A stretch of DNA of 64,000 nucleotides from the NCBI RefSeq assembly GCF_026627445.1, contig NZ_JAPNLJ010000008.1:62001-126000 (forward strand), read 5' to 3'. Shown here one piece after another: positions 1 to 9,944 of this stretch. Made by a program: the position numbers and the translations under genes. Below the pieces are notes generated by a model that was not told the origin of the DNA, ran no database searches, and saw only the letters and a list, made by a program, of their open reading frames with translations. How positions within the stretch are numbered: position 1 is the first letter of the stretch; the number at the start of each line of letters is the position of its first letter. The stretch is from Streptomyces sp. H27-H1. Its GTDB lineage: Bacteria > Actinomycetota > Actinomycetes > Streptomycetales > Streptomycetaceae.

Positions 1-211
1 TCCAGGCCAGCAGATTCTGATCCTGCGGCCGGGGCCCCTCGTACCCCGCGCCGCCGGGCACCGGAGTGGGAGCCGCCGCCGACGGGGGAGCGGTGGACCC
101 GGCCCCCTTCCCGGGTGTGCTCCCACCGGACGCGGAGCAGCCGGCGAGGGCGAGCGCCGCCGCGAGCGCGGCGGCGAGGCCCGTCGAGGCGGTGGTGGTA
201 CGGGTGCGCAT
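1..211 (-). CDS. Putative lipoprotein, N-terminal part (runs off left edge)
   Basis: Reading leftwards from ATG at 211 gives 70 residues before the window ends. The product starts with Arg/Thr residues, then an Ala/Leu-rich hydrophobic stretch (residues 11-23) and the lipobox LAGC with Cys25, so a diacylglycerol-anchored lipoprotein is expected. A Ser/Pro/Gly-rich low-complexity linker follows (residues 26-55). A run of six G just before the ATG serves as ribosome binding site. Too little of the mature protein is present to name a family. Forward reading frames over this stretch are shadows. The signal peptide is clear; the function is unknown. Confidence 0.75.
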   Translation of the reverse strand, partial: MRTRTTTASTGLAAALAAALALAGCSASGGSTPGKGAGSTAPPSAAAPTPVPGGAGYEGPRPQDQNLLAW

Positions 212-224
212 GGTCCCCCCATGA

Positions 225-659
<435 letters not shown>

Positions 660-664
<5 letters not shown>

Positions 665-935
665 TGGGAGCCAGTCGGCAGGCGGCCTCCGCGGTCCCGT
701 TGGTCACGCCACTGCCCTCGGTCAGACCGGTCACACACGCATCTTGGGCGCCGGTCAAGCCGACGTAGCAAGCGGCGCGGACGGACTCCGGAGCCTCGCC
801 GCCCTGCAGCTCCCGCTCGACGTGGTTGATGCAGGCCGAGACGTCCGCGTGGGCGGTGGGGGCCGTGAGGGCCGCGCCACCGAGGGCCAGGGTCAGGGTG
901 GTGAGGACACCTGCGATACGGGTCGACGTGCGCAT
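660..935 (-). CDS. Small secreted cysteine-containing protein, unknown function
   Basis: The 91-residue product begins MRTSTRIAGVLTTLTLALGG and has a Sec signal peptide ending near TAHA-D (about residue 30). The mature part is about 60 residues with four Cys (ACINHV, AACYVG, DACVTG, AACRLA), suggesting two disulfides. I chose this ATG rather than an in-frame upstream Met because GGAGAG precedes it at a good distance and the signal peptide starts there. I recognise no named family. It is monocistronic; its promoter would lie in the stretch shared with dnaE2, to which it is divergent. Confidence 0.75.
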
Positions 936-1273
936 GGGATGTACCTGCTCTCCGGGATCGCCGCGCGGCCCGGGATCTGGGCGTACCGGAGCCACGTGGT
1001 AGCGGCGCCGAGCGCACGCGGCCGACGTACGGCCACGAGGTCCTGGCCCCCGGCAACGGACCGGCCCGACCGGGCATCCCCTCCCTCATCCGACGCTAGA
1101 GCAGCCCCCTGGCGCACGCACCCGCTGGGGATTTTCCATCGGATCCGCCCCGGGCTCAGCCGGGCCGCGGGGTGGCTGGATGGCGCCTGTTTCCGGGGCT
1201 GCGCCCCCCACCGAGTGATCGATTGTGTGTTCGAGTTTGATCGCTGACCAGGATTAATGGAAGCTAGGTGAAT

Positions 1274-1287
1274 CGAACGGACGTACG
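1274..1287 (+). promoter_or_regulatory. Near-consensus SOS (LexA) box before dnaE2
   Basis: CGAACGGACGTACG matches the actinobacterial LexA operator CGAAC-N4-GTTCG at nine of ten fixed positions (GTACG instead of GTTCG). It lies 51 bp before the dnaE2 start codon. DnaE2 genes in actinobacteria are typically part of the DNA damage response, so the position makes sense. The remaining intergenic stretch 936-1338 shows no other gene; AT-richer sequence at 1245-1300 probably holds the dnaE2 promoter. Confidence 0.55.
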
Positions 1288-1338
1288 ATAGACGTATTGG
1301 ACGTATGGCCGGAAGGCGCGAGGTGATGGAGGTGCGGC

Positions 1339-4300
1339 ATGGCGGGTTACGCCCATCTGCACGTCGCGTCCGGCTACTCGGCCCGCTACGGCGGCGCCCA
1401 CCCCGAGCAGCTCGTACGGCGGGCAGCGGAGCGGGGTATGGCGGCGCTCGCGCTCACCGACCGGGACACGGTCGCCGGGGCCGTCCGGTTCGCGCGGGCG
1501 TGTGCCGGCAACAAGATCCGGCCGCTCTTCGGCGTCGACCTGGCGGTGGAGGCCCTCGCGCCCCCGCCGCCAGGTCCGCGGCGGCGTACCCCGGCGCGCG
1601 GTGGCGCACACGTCGTCGAGCCGCCGCTGCGGTTCGTGCTGCTCGCGCAGAACCGGGCCGGGTGGGCGCGGCTGTGCCGCATCACGTCGGCCGCCCATGC
1701 CCGTGCCGGGGCCGGCGCGGCTCCGGTGGTGCCGTGGGAGGCGCTGCGCCGGTACGGCGGCCCCGGCCTGACCGTGCTGCTCGGACCGCTCTCGGAGCCG
1801 GTGCGGGCGTTGTCGGCCGGACGCGAGGACGTCGCGAGGAAGCTGCTGGCTCCGTGGCAAGGGATCTTCGGCAGCGGAGTCAGGCTGGAACTCGTCGTGC
1901 ACAAGCGCTCCGGCGTCGGGCCCGGCTCGCTCCGGCTCGCCGCCCGGACCCTGGCGCTGGCCGACCGCACCCACACCACCGCGGTGCTGTCCAACGCCGT
2001 CCGGTACGCCGATCCCGAACAGCACCGGCTCGCTGACGTCCTGGACGCCGCGAGGCTGCTGCGGCCGATCGACCGGCGCCACCTGGACAGCGGGCAGCGG
2101 TGGCTCAAGGACGAGAGGGCGATGACGGTGATCGCCCGGATGGCCGCCGAATGTGCCGGAGCGGACGTCCGGCGCGCGAGCCGCCTGATGGCGGACACCG
2201 CGGCCACGGCCGCCCTGTGTGCCGTCGACCCCGCAGCTGACCTCGGGCTCGGAACGTCGCATTTTCCGGAAGCGGAGCTCTTCGGCGCGGAGGCCGGAGC
2301 GGGAGGAGCCGCCCGGCTGCTGCGCCGGTGGTGCGAGGACGGCCTGGCCCGACGGGGCCTGGACCGTGACCGGGTGGCGCTGGAGCGCCTGGACGAAGAA
2401 CTCGATGTGATCTCCACGCTGGGCTACGACTCGTACTTCCTCGCCGTGGGCCAGGTCGTGGCCGACATCAGGGCGAAGGGCATCAGGGTCGCGGCCCGCG
2501 GCTCGGGCGCCGGGTCGATGGTCTGCCACGCGCTGGACATCGCCACGGCGAACCCGCTCGACCACCACCTCCTGTTCGAGCGCTTCCTGAGCGTGCGCCG
2601 GGCTTCCCTGCCCGACATCGACATCGACGTGGAATCCGCCCGCCGCCTCGAGTGCTACGACCTGATCTTCGACCGGTTCGGCAAGGAGCGGGTGGCGGTC
2701 ACCGCCATGCCGGAGACCTACCGGGCCCGCCGGGCCCTGCGGGACACCGGCCTCGCCCTCGGCATCGCGCCCGCGGACGTCGACCGGATCGCCAAGAGCT
2801 TCCCGCACCTGCGGGCCGTGGACATCACCGGCGCCCTTGCCGAACTGCCGGAACTGCGTCAACTGGCGGCCGAGGCGCACCGGTACGGGCCGCTGTGGGA
2901 GCTCGCCCAGGGCCTCGACTCCCTGGTCCACGGCATGGCCATGCACCCCTGCGGCGTGGTCATCAGCGACGCGACGCTCCTGGACCGCCTGCCGGTGCAG
3001 CCCACTCCCCAGGGCGACTACCCGATGGCGATGGCGGCCAAGGAGGAGATCGAGGCGCTGGGGAACATCAAACTGGACGTCCTGGGCGTCCGGATGCTGT
3101 CCTCGATGGCCCATGCGGTCACCGAGATCGAACGGACGACCGGCAACCGCATCGACCTGGACGATCCGCGGCAGGTCCCGCTCGACGACGTGTTCGCGTT
3201 CAAGCTGATCCAGGAGAGCCAGACCCTGGGCCTGTTCCAGCTCGAGTCGCCCGGTCAGCAAGACCTCCTGTCCCGGCTCCAGCCCCGTGATCCGCAGGAC
3301 GTGATCGCCGACATCAGCCTCTTCCGTCCCGGACCGGTGGCCGGCGGCATGCCCGAGCGGTACATCGCCGCCCGCCATGGCGGCACGCCCTCGTACGCCC
3401 ACCCGGACCTGGAGCCGGTGCTCGCCGACACCTACGGCGTGACCATCTGGCACGAGCAGATCATCGAGACCTTCTCGGTGATGACCGGCTGCGACCGGGC
3501 ACTGGCCGAGATCGCCCGGCGGGCGCTCGCCGACAAGGGCAGGCTGCCGAGAATCAAGGACTGGTTCCACCGCCAGGCGCAGGCCCGCGGGTACGGCGCG
3601 ACCGTGCGGGAGGAGGTCTGGAAGACCGTCGCGGCCTTCGGCGCCTACGGATTCTGCCGCGCGCACGCGGTCGCCTTCGCCGTGCCGGCCCTGCAGAGCG
3701 CCTGGCTCAAGGCGCACTATCCGGCCTTCCTGCTGGCCGGCCTGCTCGAACACGACCCCGGGATGTGGCCCAAGCGCGTCCTCGTCTCCGACGCCCGTCG
3801 CCGCGGTGTCCCGATCCTGCCCGTCGACGTCAACGACTCCTGGGCGAAGCACACCGTGGAGATGACGGAGAAGGAGAAGTGGGGCGTGCGGCTCGCACTG
3901 TCCGGGGTGCGCGGCATCAGCGAGGAGGAGTGCGCGCGGATCGAGGAGGGACGGCCGTACGGATCGCTGTCGGACTTCTGGCAGCGGGCCCGCCCCAGCC
4001 GGCCGGTCGCCGAACGCCTCGCCGAGATCGGCGCCCTGAACTCCCTCCACGACGGCCGCCTCACCCGGCGCGACCTGCTGCTCCAGATCGCCGAGCTCCA
4101 CCGGCAGTCCCGCACCCGGTCGGCGGGCGAGGGTCAGCTGTCCTTGGACGCGGGCGCCGTCGGAGGCGCGGAACCGAGCGGCCTGCCGGAGGTGACGGGA
4201 CGCGAGGCCCTGACCGCCGAACTGAACACCCTCGGCATCGACGTCTCCAAGCACCTGATGGAGCACCACCACCGGCTGCTACGGGAGATCGGCGCGACCG

Positions 4301-4791
4301 ACGCCGCCCATCTGGCCGGCATGCGCCAGGGCCGGCAGGTCCTCGTGGCCGGCGTACGGGCCTCCACGCAGACCCCGCCCATCGCCAGCGGCAAGCGCAT
4401 CATCTTCGTCACCCTGGAAGACGGCTCCGGCCTGGTCGACCTGGCCTTCTTCGAGGACTCCCACCCGGCCTGCGCGCACACCGTCTTCCACAGCGGTCTG
4501 CTCCTGGTCCGCGGCACGGTCCAGGTGCGCGGCACCCGGCGCACCGTGGTCGGCACCATGGCCTGGGACTTCGACCGGATCGCCGCCGCCCGCCGCGACG
4601 AGGGGCCCGGAGCCGCGCTCGCCCTGCTCGGCGCCGACCACCCGAATCCGACCCCCGCCCAGCCGCGGCGCACCCTGGCCGACGGCACCACCGGCGCCCG
4701 CCTGCACCCGTACGCAGACCTGCAACCGGCCGGCAGCCGCTCGGCCGACCTGAGGAAGTTCGGCTACACCAGCCCGGGGAGCGCGGGATGA
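1339..4791 (+). CDS. dnaE2: Error-prone DNA polymerase III alpha subunit DnaE2
   Basis: 1150 residues. The N-terminal PHP domain begins YAHLHVASGYSARYGG; the C-family polymerase core carries the acidic motif PDIDIDVE (Asp426, Asp428) and the third Asp in KLDVLG (Asp580). A helix-hairpin-helix region follows, then an OB-fold (about residues 1015-1095). The short length and absence of the replicative DnaE tail identify the DnaE2 branch, which performs translesion synthesis and damage-induced mutagenesis. GGAGGTG sits 4 bp before the ATG. The stop overlaps the next start (ATGA), so it is co-translated with the Y-family partner. Likely LexA-controlled through the upstream box. Confidence 0.95.
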   Translation: MAGYAHLHVASGYSARYGGAHPEQLVRRAAERGMAALALTDRDTVAGAVRFARACAGNKIRPLFGVDLAVEALAPPPPGPRRRTPARGGAHVVEPPLRFVLLAQNRAGWARLCRITSAAHARAGAGAAPVVPWEALRRYGGPGLTVLLGPLSEPVRALSAGREDVARKLLAPWQGIFGSGVRLELVVHKRSGVGPGSLRLAARTLALADRTHTTAVLSNAVRYADPEQHRLADVLDAARLLRPIDRRHLDSGQRWLKDERAMTVIARMAAECAGADVRRASRLMADTAATAALCAVDPAADLGLGTSHFPEAELFGAEAGAGGAARLLRRWCEDGLARRGLDRDRVALERLDEELDVISTLGYDSYFLAVGQVVADIRAKGIRVAARGSGAGSMVCHALDIATANPLDHHLLFERFLSVRRASLPDIDIDVESARRLECYDLIFDRFGKERVAVTAMPETYRARRALRDTGLALGIAPADVDRIAKSFPHLRAVDITGALAELPELRQLAAEAHRYGPLWELAQGLDSLVHGMAMHPCGVVISDATLLDRLPVQPTPQGDYPMAMAAKEEIEALGNIKLDVLGVRMLSSMAHAVTEIERTTGNRIDLDDPRQVPLDDVFAFKLIQESQTLGLFQLESPGQQDLLSRLQPRDPQDVIADISLFRPGPVAGGMPERYIAARHGGTPSYAHPDLEPVLADTYGVTIWHEQIIETFSVMTGCDRALAEIARRALADKGRLPRIKDWFHRQAQARGYGATVREEVWKTVAAFGAYGFCRAHAVAFAVPALQSAWLKAHYPAFLLAGLLEHDPGMWPKRVLVSDARRRGVPILPVDVNDSWAKHTVEMTEKEKWGVRLALSGVRGISEEECARIEEGRPYGSLSDFWQRARPSRPVAERLAEIGALNSLHDGRLTRRDLLLQIAELHRQSRTRSAGEGQLSLDAGAVGGAEPSGLPEVTGREALTAELNTLGIDVSKHLMEHHHRLLREIGATDAAHLAGMRQGRQVLVAGVRASTQTPPIASGKRIIFVTLEDGSGLVDLAFFEDSHPACAHTVFHSGLLLVRGTVQVRGTRRTVVGTMAWDFDRIAAARRDEGPGAALALLGADHPNPTPAQPRRTLADGTTGARLHPYADLQPAGSRSADLRKFGYTSPGSAG

Positions 4792-5774
4792 ACACGCGTC
4801 AGCGGTACGTGGCCCACCTCCACCTCCACCTGCCCACCGAACCGAGCGAGGCCGAATACAACGATATAATCGAACTGGTGTCCGGTATCACTCCGTTCGT
4901 CCAGGCCGTTCCGCCCTACGCCGTCCAGCTCGATCTGACGTCGGCGCTCCGATACTTCGACCTCTCTCCCTACGACGTCGTCCAACTGGCGAAGCTCAGG
5001 CTGAAGGCCTTCTACGGCATCGACAGCAGCGCCGGCCTCGCGAACAACCGCATGCTGGCCGCCATGGCCGCAGACGCGTCCGCGCCGGGGGACACGACCT
5101 GGGTCCCCGCCGGGCAGGCCGCTGCCTGGCTGTACCCCCGGCCGGTCGCCACCCTGCCGGGGATCGGCCGCGCCACGGCGCAGACGCTGGGCAAGTACGG
5201 ACTGCACACCATCGGCCAGGTCGCCGACCTGCCTCCGGCCACCCTGCAGCGGCTCCTCGGCGCGGGCCCCGCCCGGCTGCTGGCCGAACGCGCCCGGGGC
5301 GGCGATCCCCGCCCGGTCACCCGGACGGAGCCCGCCGAGCACGTGGCCGCCGACCTGGTGCTGGACCGCGACTGTCTCGACCCGGCGCGCCGGCACCGCG
5401 CCGTCCTGGGGCTCGCCGACCAGATCGGCCAACGCCTGCGCCGCGAAAGGCAGACCGCGGGCCGGCTCACCCTGACAGTGCGCTACGCCGACCGCAGCTC
5501 CACCACGCGCACGTGCGCACTGCCGGAGGCCACCGACCACTCGCCCGCCCTCACCGGCGCGGCCCTGGGGCTTTTGACCGCCCTGGGGCTGCAGCGCGCA
5601 CGGGTCCGCTCCTTCGCGGTCCGTGCCGACGACCTGCGGCCGGCCGGAAGTACCTACTGGCAGCTCTCCCTGGATCCCGGTGCCGCGCGTGCCCGCGCGG
5701 CCGAAGCCGCCGCGGACCGCGCCCGCCGACGCTTCGGCCCGCGGGCCGTACGCCCGGCCGCCCTGGCCGACTGA
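4788..5774 (+). CDS. Y-family DNA polymerase-like protein lacking palm catalytic residues (ImuB-like)
   Basis: 328 residues, clearly of the DinB/UmuC superfamily in its second half: a helix-hairpin-helix thumb with TLPGIGRATAQTLGKYGL (about residues 124-141) and a little-finger domain (about residues 190-300). The N-terminal palm is degenerate. Where active enzymes have an Asp near the start and an SxDE motif, this protein has HLHLHLPTEP and YAVQLDLTSAL, so the metal-binding acidic triad appears absent. Known ImuB proteins are likewise catalytically dead and bridge DnaE2 to the beta clamp; the same adaptor role is inferred here. The start overlaps the dnaE2 stop. No ImuA/ImuA' or SulA-like gene is nearby. 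It is shorter than typical ImuB (about 500 residues). Confidence 0.8.
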   Translation: MNTRQRYVAHLHLHLPTEPSEAEYNDIIELVSGITPFVQAVPPYAVQLDLTSALRYFDLSPYDVVQLAKLRLKAFYGIDSSAGLANNRMLAAMAADASAPGDTTWVPAGQAAAWLYPRPVATLPGIGRATAQTLGKYGLHTIGQVADLPPATLQRLLGAGPARLLAERARGGDPRPVTRTEPAEHVAADLVLDRDCLDPARRHRAVLGLADQIGQRLRRERQTAGRLTLTVRYADRSSTTRTCALPEATDHSPALTGAALGLLTALGLQRARVRSFAVRADDLRPAGSTYWQLSLDPGAARARAAEAAADRARRRFGPRAVRPAALAD

Positions 5775-5907
5775 CCGCCGCGCCGGCGCCCCGCATCCGC
5801 CGCATCGCGAGACCCGCCATGCCGATCCGGACGGGCTTCGGGAGGAACGCGCCATTTCTCCGTCCGGCGGTGGACCCGGTCGTGCGGTACGGCGTTAACG
5901 TCCCCCA

Positions 5908-6663
5908 ATGTCCTCGAACGCACAGACGCCATCCGCTACTTCGCCCAGTCGCCGGGTCCTCCTGCGCACCGCCCTGGCCGGCACGGCGACCGCCGGGTCA
6001 GTCCTCGGCCTCGGCTCCGCCTTCCCGGCCTCCGCCTCCGAAGGCTCCGCCGAACCCGTGGACGGGCCCCGTCCACGGACCCCGGACGAGGCGCTGCGCC
6101 GCCTGGAGGGCGGCAACCGGCGCTGGGCGGCCCGCCGCCAGCAGCACCCGCGCGAATCGCGTTCCGTACGCGTCCAAGTGGCCCGGGAACAACACCCGTT
6201 CGCCATCGTGCTCGGGTGTATCGACTCCCGGGTGCCGCCCGAGCTCGTCTTCGACCAGGGGCTCGGCGATCTGCTGACCGTACGCGCGGCGGGCGAGGTG
6301 CTGGACGAGGCGGTGCTCGGCAGCGTCGCGTACGGGGTCCTGGAGCTGGACGTCCCCCTGGTCCTGGTCCTCGGCCACCAGTCGTGCGGGGCCGTCGGCG
6401 CCGCGGTTCACGCGGACGAGACGGGTGCCCGGCTGCCCGCCCACATCCAGTACCTGGCCGATCGGATCCGGCCCTCCATCGATCATGGCCAGTACGGCGA
6501 GGCCCGGATCGCCGCCACCATCGACGCCCACGCGCGCCGGACCCGGGATCTGCTGGCGGCGGAGCCTGACCTGGCCCGCAGGATAGCCACCGGTCGGCTC
6601 GCCGTGGCGGCCGCGCGCTACGACCTGGCCGACCAGAAGGTCCGCATGCTGGCCACCGGCTAA
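5908..6663 (+). CDS. Tat-exported beta-class carbonic anhydrase
   Basis: 251 residues. A twin-arginine signal (SRRVLLRTALAG) followed by a hydrophobic stretch and an Ala-rich cleavage region near residue 46 predicts Tat export of a folded metalloenzyme. The mature part is a beta-carbonic anhydrase: LGCIDSRVPPE gives zinc ligand Cys104 and the Asp106/Arg108 dyad, and GHQSCG gives His157 and Cys160. It would interconvert CO2 and bicarbonate outside the membrane. Length after cleavage fits the family. It stands alone between the mutasome pair and a HelD gene and is followed by a strong terminator. Confidence 0.92.
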   Translation: MSSNAQTPSATSPSRRVLLRTALAGTATAGSVLGLGSAFPASASEGSAEPVDGPRPRTPDEALRRLEGGNRRWAARRQQHPRESRSVRVQVAREQHPFAIVLGCIDSRVPPELVFDQGLGDLLTVRAAGEVLDEAVLGSVAYGVLELDVPLVLVLGHQSCGAVGAAVHADETGARLPAHIQYLADRIRPSIDHGQYGEARIAATIDAHARRTRDLLAAEPDLARRIATGRLAVAAARYDLADQKVRMLATG

Positions 6664-6683
6664 TACCGCTCGAATAAACGGCA

Positions 6684-6731
6684 GCAGACAAAAACACCCC
6701 GGACCGATTGACGGCCGGGGTGTTTGTCTGC
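6684..6731 (+). terminator. Rho-independent terminator after the carbonic anhydrase gene
   Basis: Left arm GCAGACAAAAACACCCCGG (6684-6702) pairs with CCGGGGTGTTTGTCTGC (6715-6731) with a two-base bulge and a 12-nt loop. The TGTTTG in the right arm and the AT-rich sequence after it add to termination. The symmetric shape could also block read-through from the other strand. Confidence 0.8.
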
Positions 6732-6807
6732 GTATATTTGATGTTTCACATCGAAAGCAAGGCTTAAGACGTGAAAAAGCTTATGGGGACACCGTACCGC
6801 GTCAGGA

Positions 6808-9090
6808 GTGGAATTGTCAACCGAGGAATTCCGGAATGAGCAGCAATTCATCACGGATCTCTACGCGCGCCTCGACGAACTGCGCGAACTGTCCGAACGC
6901 GCCGTGCATAGCGCGCTCGGCGCGCCCGGTGGCGGGTTTCAGGCGCGCCTGGAGCGGGATGTCGTGGTCGCTGAACAGTCCGGTCTGCTTTCCGCTCTGA
7001 ACGCGGGGGAAAGCGGGCTGTGTTTCGGCCGGCTGGAGTCCTCCGACGGCTCCGACCACCACATCGGCCGCATTGGAATCAGACAGGACGACGAAGACCG
7101 CACACCACTCGTACTCGATTGGCGGGCCGATGTCGCACGCCCGTTCTATCTCGCGACCGGATATTCCCCCATGGGGCTGCGCCGACGCCGCCACATCACC
7201 ACCCGGGGGCGCCGGGTCACGGCCCTGCACGACGAGATCCTCGACCTCGCCGACACCGAACGCACCGGCCACGAGGGGACCGACGCGGACGCGGTGCTGC
7301 TCTCCGCGCTCGACGCCGCACGCACCGGCCGGATGCACGACATCGTGCAGACCATCCAGGCCGAGCAGGACCGCATCATCCGCTCCACCCACCGCGGGAT
7401 CCTCGTGGTGGAGGGCGGACCCGGCACCGGCAAGACCGCCGTGGCCCTGCACCGGGCCGCCTACCTGCTCTACGCGCACCGCGAGCTGCTCGCCAAACGC
7501 GGCGTCCTGATCGTCGGACCGAATCCGGCCTTCCTCGGTTACATCGGCGAGGTCCTTCCGGCCCTCGGTGAGACCGGGGTGCTGCTCTCCACCCCGGGCG
7601 AGCTGTTCCCCGGCGTGCGCGCGAGCGCCGCCGACCGCCCCGGCGCCGCCGCCGTCAAGGGGCGCGCGGAGATGGCCGGGATCCTCGCCCGTGTCGTGGG
7701 CGACCGGCAGGCGCTGCCCGAGACCGTGCCCGCGGGCAGCGGCGAGGATGCCGACGTGGTCCCCGAACCGGCCCTGGAGATCGACCACGACGACTACGGG
7801 ACGCTGCTGCTCGACCGGACCATGGCCCACGAGGCCCGGGACCGGGCCCGCGCCACCGGACTGCCGCACAACCTGGCGCGCCCGTACTTCGCCTTCCGGA
7901 TCATCGACGCGCTCACCGAACAGCTCGCCGACCGGCTCGGAGCCGACCCCTACGGCGGCCCCAACCTGCTGGGCCCCGACGACATCGCCCAACTGGGCAA
8001 GGAGATCGCGACCAGCGCCGAGGTGCACGCCGCCATCGACACCCTGTGGCCCCCGCTCACGCCCAGACAGTTGATCGCCGACTACCTCGCCGAGCCCGCG
8101 TACCTCCCCGAGCGGGAGGCCGAGCTGATCCGGCGTACGACCACGGGCGAGGCGGACTGGACCCCGGCCGACGTCCCGCTGCTCGACGAGGCCGCCGAAC
8201 TGCTCGGAGTCGACGACACCGCGCGGCGCGCCGCCGTGGAGCGCGAGCGCCTGGAGCGGGTGGCGTACGCGCAGGGAGTCCTGGACCTGTCGGCCGGTTC
8301 GGAGTCGTACGAGTTCGAGGACGCGGAGAACGAGTTCCTCGCGGCCCACGACATCATCGACGCCGAGCGGATGGCGGAACGCCAGGAGGAGGCCGATCAC
8401 CGCAGCGCGGCCGAACGGGCCGCCGCCGACCGCACCTGGTCCTTCGGGCACGTCATCGTCGACGAGGCGCAGGAGCTGTCCGCCATGGCCTGGCGCCTGC
8501 TCATGAGGCGCTGCCCGACCCGCTCCATGACGCTGGTGGGCGACCCGGCCCAGACCGGCGACGAGGCCGGCTGCGGATCCTGGCAGCAGATCCTGGCCCC
8601 CTACGTGGAAGACCGCTGGGAGCTCGTGCGCCTCGGCGTCAACTACCGCACGCCCGCCGAGATCATGGAGGTGGCGGCGGCCGTGCTCAGGGCCCGCCAC
8701 CCCGGCTTCGAGCCGCCGAGCTCGGTCCGTTCCACGGGGCGGCGGCCCTGGGTGAGGCGGACCGACGACCTGCCCGCGGCGGTGGCCGAAGCGGTGCGCG
8801 AGGGCGCGCCGGCCGAGGGGCGCCTCGCGGTGATCGCCCCGCGTCCGCTGCACGAGGCACTGGCGGCCGCGCTGCCCGGCGTACGGGCGGGGGCGGAGCC
8901 CGACCTCACCCGCCCGGTGGTCCTGCTCGCGCCCCGGCAGGCCAAGGGCCTGGAGTTCGACACGGTGATCGTCGTGGAACCGGCGGACCACGAGCCCAGC
9001 GACCTTTACGTCGCCCTGACACGCGCGACCCGGACCCTGGGGGTGCTGCACACCGGCCGGCTGCCGGCGGGGCTGGAAGAACAGGGCTAG
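6808..9090 (+). CDS. HelD-like UvrD/Rep-family ATPase, RNA polymerase-associated
   Basis: 760 residues. An N-terminal coiled region (residues 5-60) precedes the [17 protein letters not shown] block typical of HelD-type proteins. Walker A GGPGTGKT is at residues 203-210, Walker B is [20 protein letters not shown], motif III-like [12 protein letters not shown], motif IV-like [13 protein letters not shown], and the C-terminal [10 protein letters not shown] is motif VI. HelD proteins bind RNA polymerase and use ATP to release stalled enzyme or bound nucleic acid. The annotated GTG has AGGA too close; a TTG six bases downstream (6814) is better spaced from AGGAG and may be the true start. A short inverted repeat (GTTTCAC 6743-6749, GTGAAAA 6771-6777) lies in the upstream region. 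A second, HelR-type paralogue is at the far end of the window. Confidence 0.88.
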   Translation: MELSTEEFRNEQQFITDLYARLDELRELSERAVHSALGAPGGGFQARLERDVVVAEQSGLLSALNAGESGLCFGRLESSDGSDHHIGRIGIRQDDEDRTPLVLDWRADVARPFYLATGYSPMGLRRRRHITTRGRRVTALHDEILDLADTERTGHEGTDADAVLLSALDAARTGRMHDIVQTIQAEQDRIIRSTHRGILVVEGGPGTGKTAVALHRAAYLLYAHRELLAKRGVLIVGPNPAFLGYIGEVLPALGETGVLLSTPGELFPGVRASAADRPGAAAVKGRAEMAGILARVVGDRQALPETVPAGSGEDADVVPEPALEIDHDDYGTLLLDRTMAHEARDRARATGLPHNLARPYFAFRIIDALTEQLADRLGADPYGGPNLLGPDDIAQLGKEIATSAEVHAAIDTLWPPLTPRQLIADYLAEPAYLPEREAELIRRTTTGEADWTPADVPLLDEAAELLGVDDTARRAAVERERLERVAYAQGVLDLSAGSESYEFEDAENEFLAAHDIIDAERMAERQEEADHRSAAERAAADRTWSFGHVIVDEAQELSAMAWRLLMRRCPTRSMTLVGDPAQTGDEAGCGSWQQILAPYVEDRWELVRLGVNYRTPAEIMEVAAAVLRARHPGFEPPSSVRSTGRRPWVRRTDDLPAAVAEAVREGAPAEGRLAVIAPRPLHEALAAALPGVRAGAEPDLTRPVVLLAPRQAKGLEFDTVIVVEPADHEPSDLYVALTRATRTLGVLHTGRLPAGLEEQG

Positions 9091-9092
9091 AC

Positions 9093-9120
9093 GGACCGTC
9101 CCGGACGGACCGTCCCGGAC
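9093..9120. repeat. Exact 14-bp tandem duplication
   Basis: GGACCGTCCCGGAC occurs twice head to tail (9093-9106, 9107-9120), immediately between the stop codons of the convergent HelD-like and bestrophin-like genes. The unit can fold on itself, so the pair may act as a weak bidirectional terminator. Confidence 0.75.
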
Positions 9121-9128
9121 GACCGGGC

Positions 9129-9944
9129 CTACGCGCCGCCGCCCGGCGGCCTGGCCAGGCCCTGCCCGTCGCAGGGGATCAGGTCCGCCGCGTAGTCGTC
9201 CAGGAAGTCCCGGGCCGATTCCTCCTCGATCTCCGCCATCTGCGTGGGCTTCACGACGATCACACCGCTGAAGGGCCGGTCGACGTCCCGGATGATGAGC
9301 AGGGTCGTGGTCAGCAGGGCGGTGACGATGATCAGGGCGGCGAGCGGCCCCTTGTTGTCCTTGCGGGGCAGGCACAGGCCGAGGCCGACCACGGTCACGC
9401 TGAGGTTGACCAGCATGAACCAGTAGATCAGGTTCGGGATGGTCGGCGTGGACTCGGTCATCCTGGCCTGCCTCCCCAGGGACCGCTGATCGTCCGCCGC
9501 GACCAGCATGCCGAACGTGGGGCTGCCGGGACCCAGATCCTTGAAGGTCGCCCGGAAGTCCCTGCTCCACACGCTGGGAGCCGAGGAGCCCTTCCCCTCG
9601 GCCATCGCCGGCCATTCCTTGTGCTCGACGGCCCGCGCGTAGCAGACGGCGTCACCGCGCAGCCGCTGACGCGGCGCCGGGGGAGCGTAGTCCGCCATCT
9701 CCGCGAGGTGATCGAGCGCGTGTGCCTCCGCCCGCGCGGCGTCGTCGGCCCGCCCGTTGGAGCCGGCGGCGGTGACCAGCATGAACGCGAGGATCAGGAT
9801 CGTCAGGGTCATCAAGGGCCCGATGAGGTCGCGGACGCCCATGCCCTCGGCGTCGTCGTCGCCCATCACCCGGGGGCGCAGGAACCGGTTCGCGACGATT
9901 CCCGAGGTCAGCGCGAGGAACGCGACGACGAGGGTGACCGTCAC
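9129..9944 (-). CDS. Bestrophin-like (DUF4239-type) membrane protein
   Basis: 271 residues from a GTG preceded by GGGAGG. Hydrophobic segments: residues 1-17 ([16 protein letters not shown]), about 40-60 ([19 protein letters not shown]), about 180-200 ([19 protein letters not shown]) and about 207-227 ([18 protein letters not shown]). The large polar loop between segments two and three, with a conserved-looking [14 protein letters not shown] start, is the arrangement of the DUF4239/bestrophin-like family, whose function is unsettled. The start overlaps the stop of a small upstream reading frame (GTGA), so the two may be co-translated. Family assignment is moderately sure; a transport role is only inferred. 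Confidence 0.65.
   Translation of the reverse strand: MTVTLVVAFLALTSGIVANRFLRPRVMGDDDAEGMGVRDLIGPLMTLTILILAFMLVTAAGSNGRADDAARAEAHALDHLAEMADYAPPAPRQRLRGDAVCYARAVEHKEWPAMAEGKGSSAPSVWSRDFRATFKDLGPGSPTFGMLVAADDQRSLGRQARMTESTPTIPNLIYWFMLVNLSVTVVGLGLCLPRKDNKGPLAALIIVTALLTTTLLIIRDVDRPFSGVIVVKPTQMAEIEEESARDFLDDYAADLIPCDGQGLARPPGGGA

Noticed and set aside
1264..4272. Open frame of about 1000 codons on the minus strand
   Set aside because: It lies antisense to dnaE2, is rich in Arg/Gly/Pro/His, has no family motif, and arises from the extreme third-position GC of dnaE2. The same applies to the 932-codon antisense frame at 6817-9615 and several others.
6743..6777. Inverted repeat before the first HelD gene as a rifamycin-associated element
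   Set aside because: The arms (GTTTCAC/GTGAAAA) and the 21-nt spacer do not resemble the compact GC-rich RAE palindrome.
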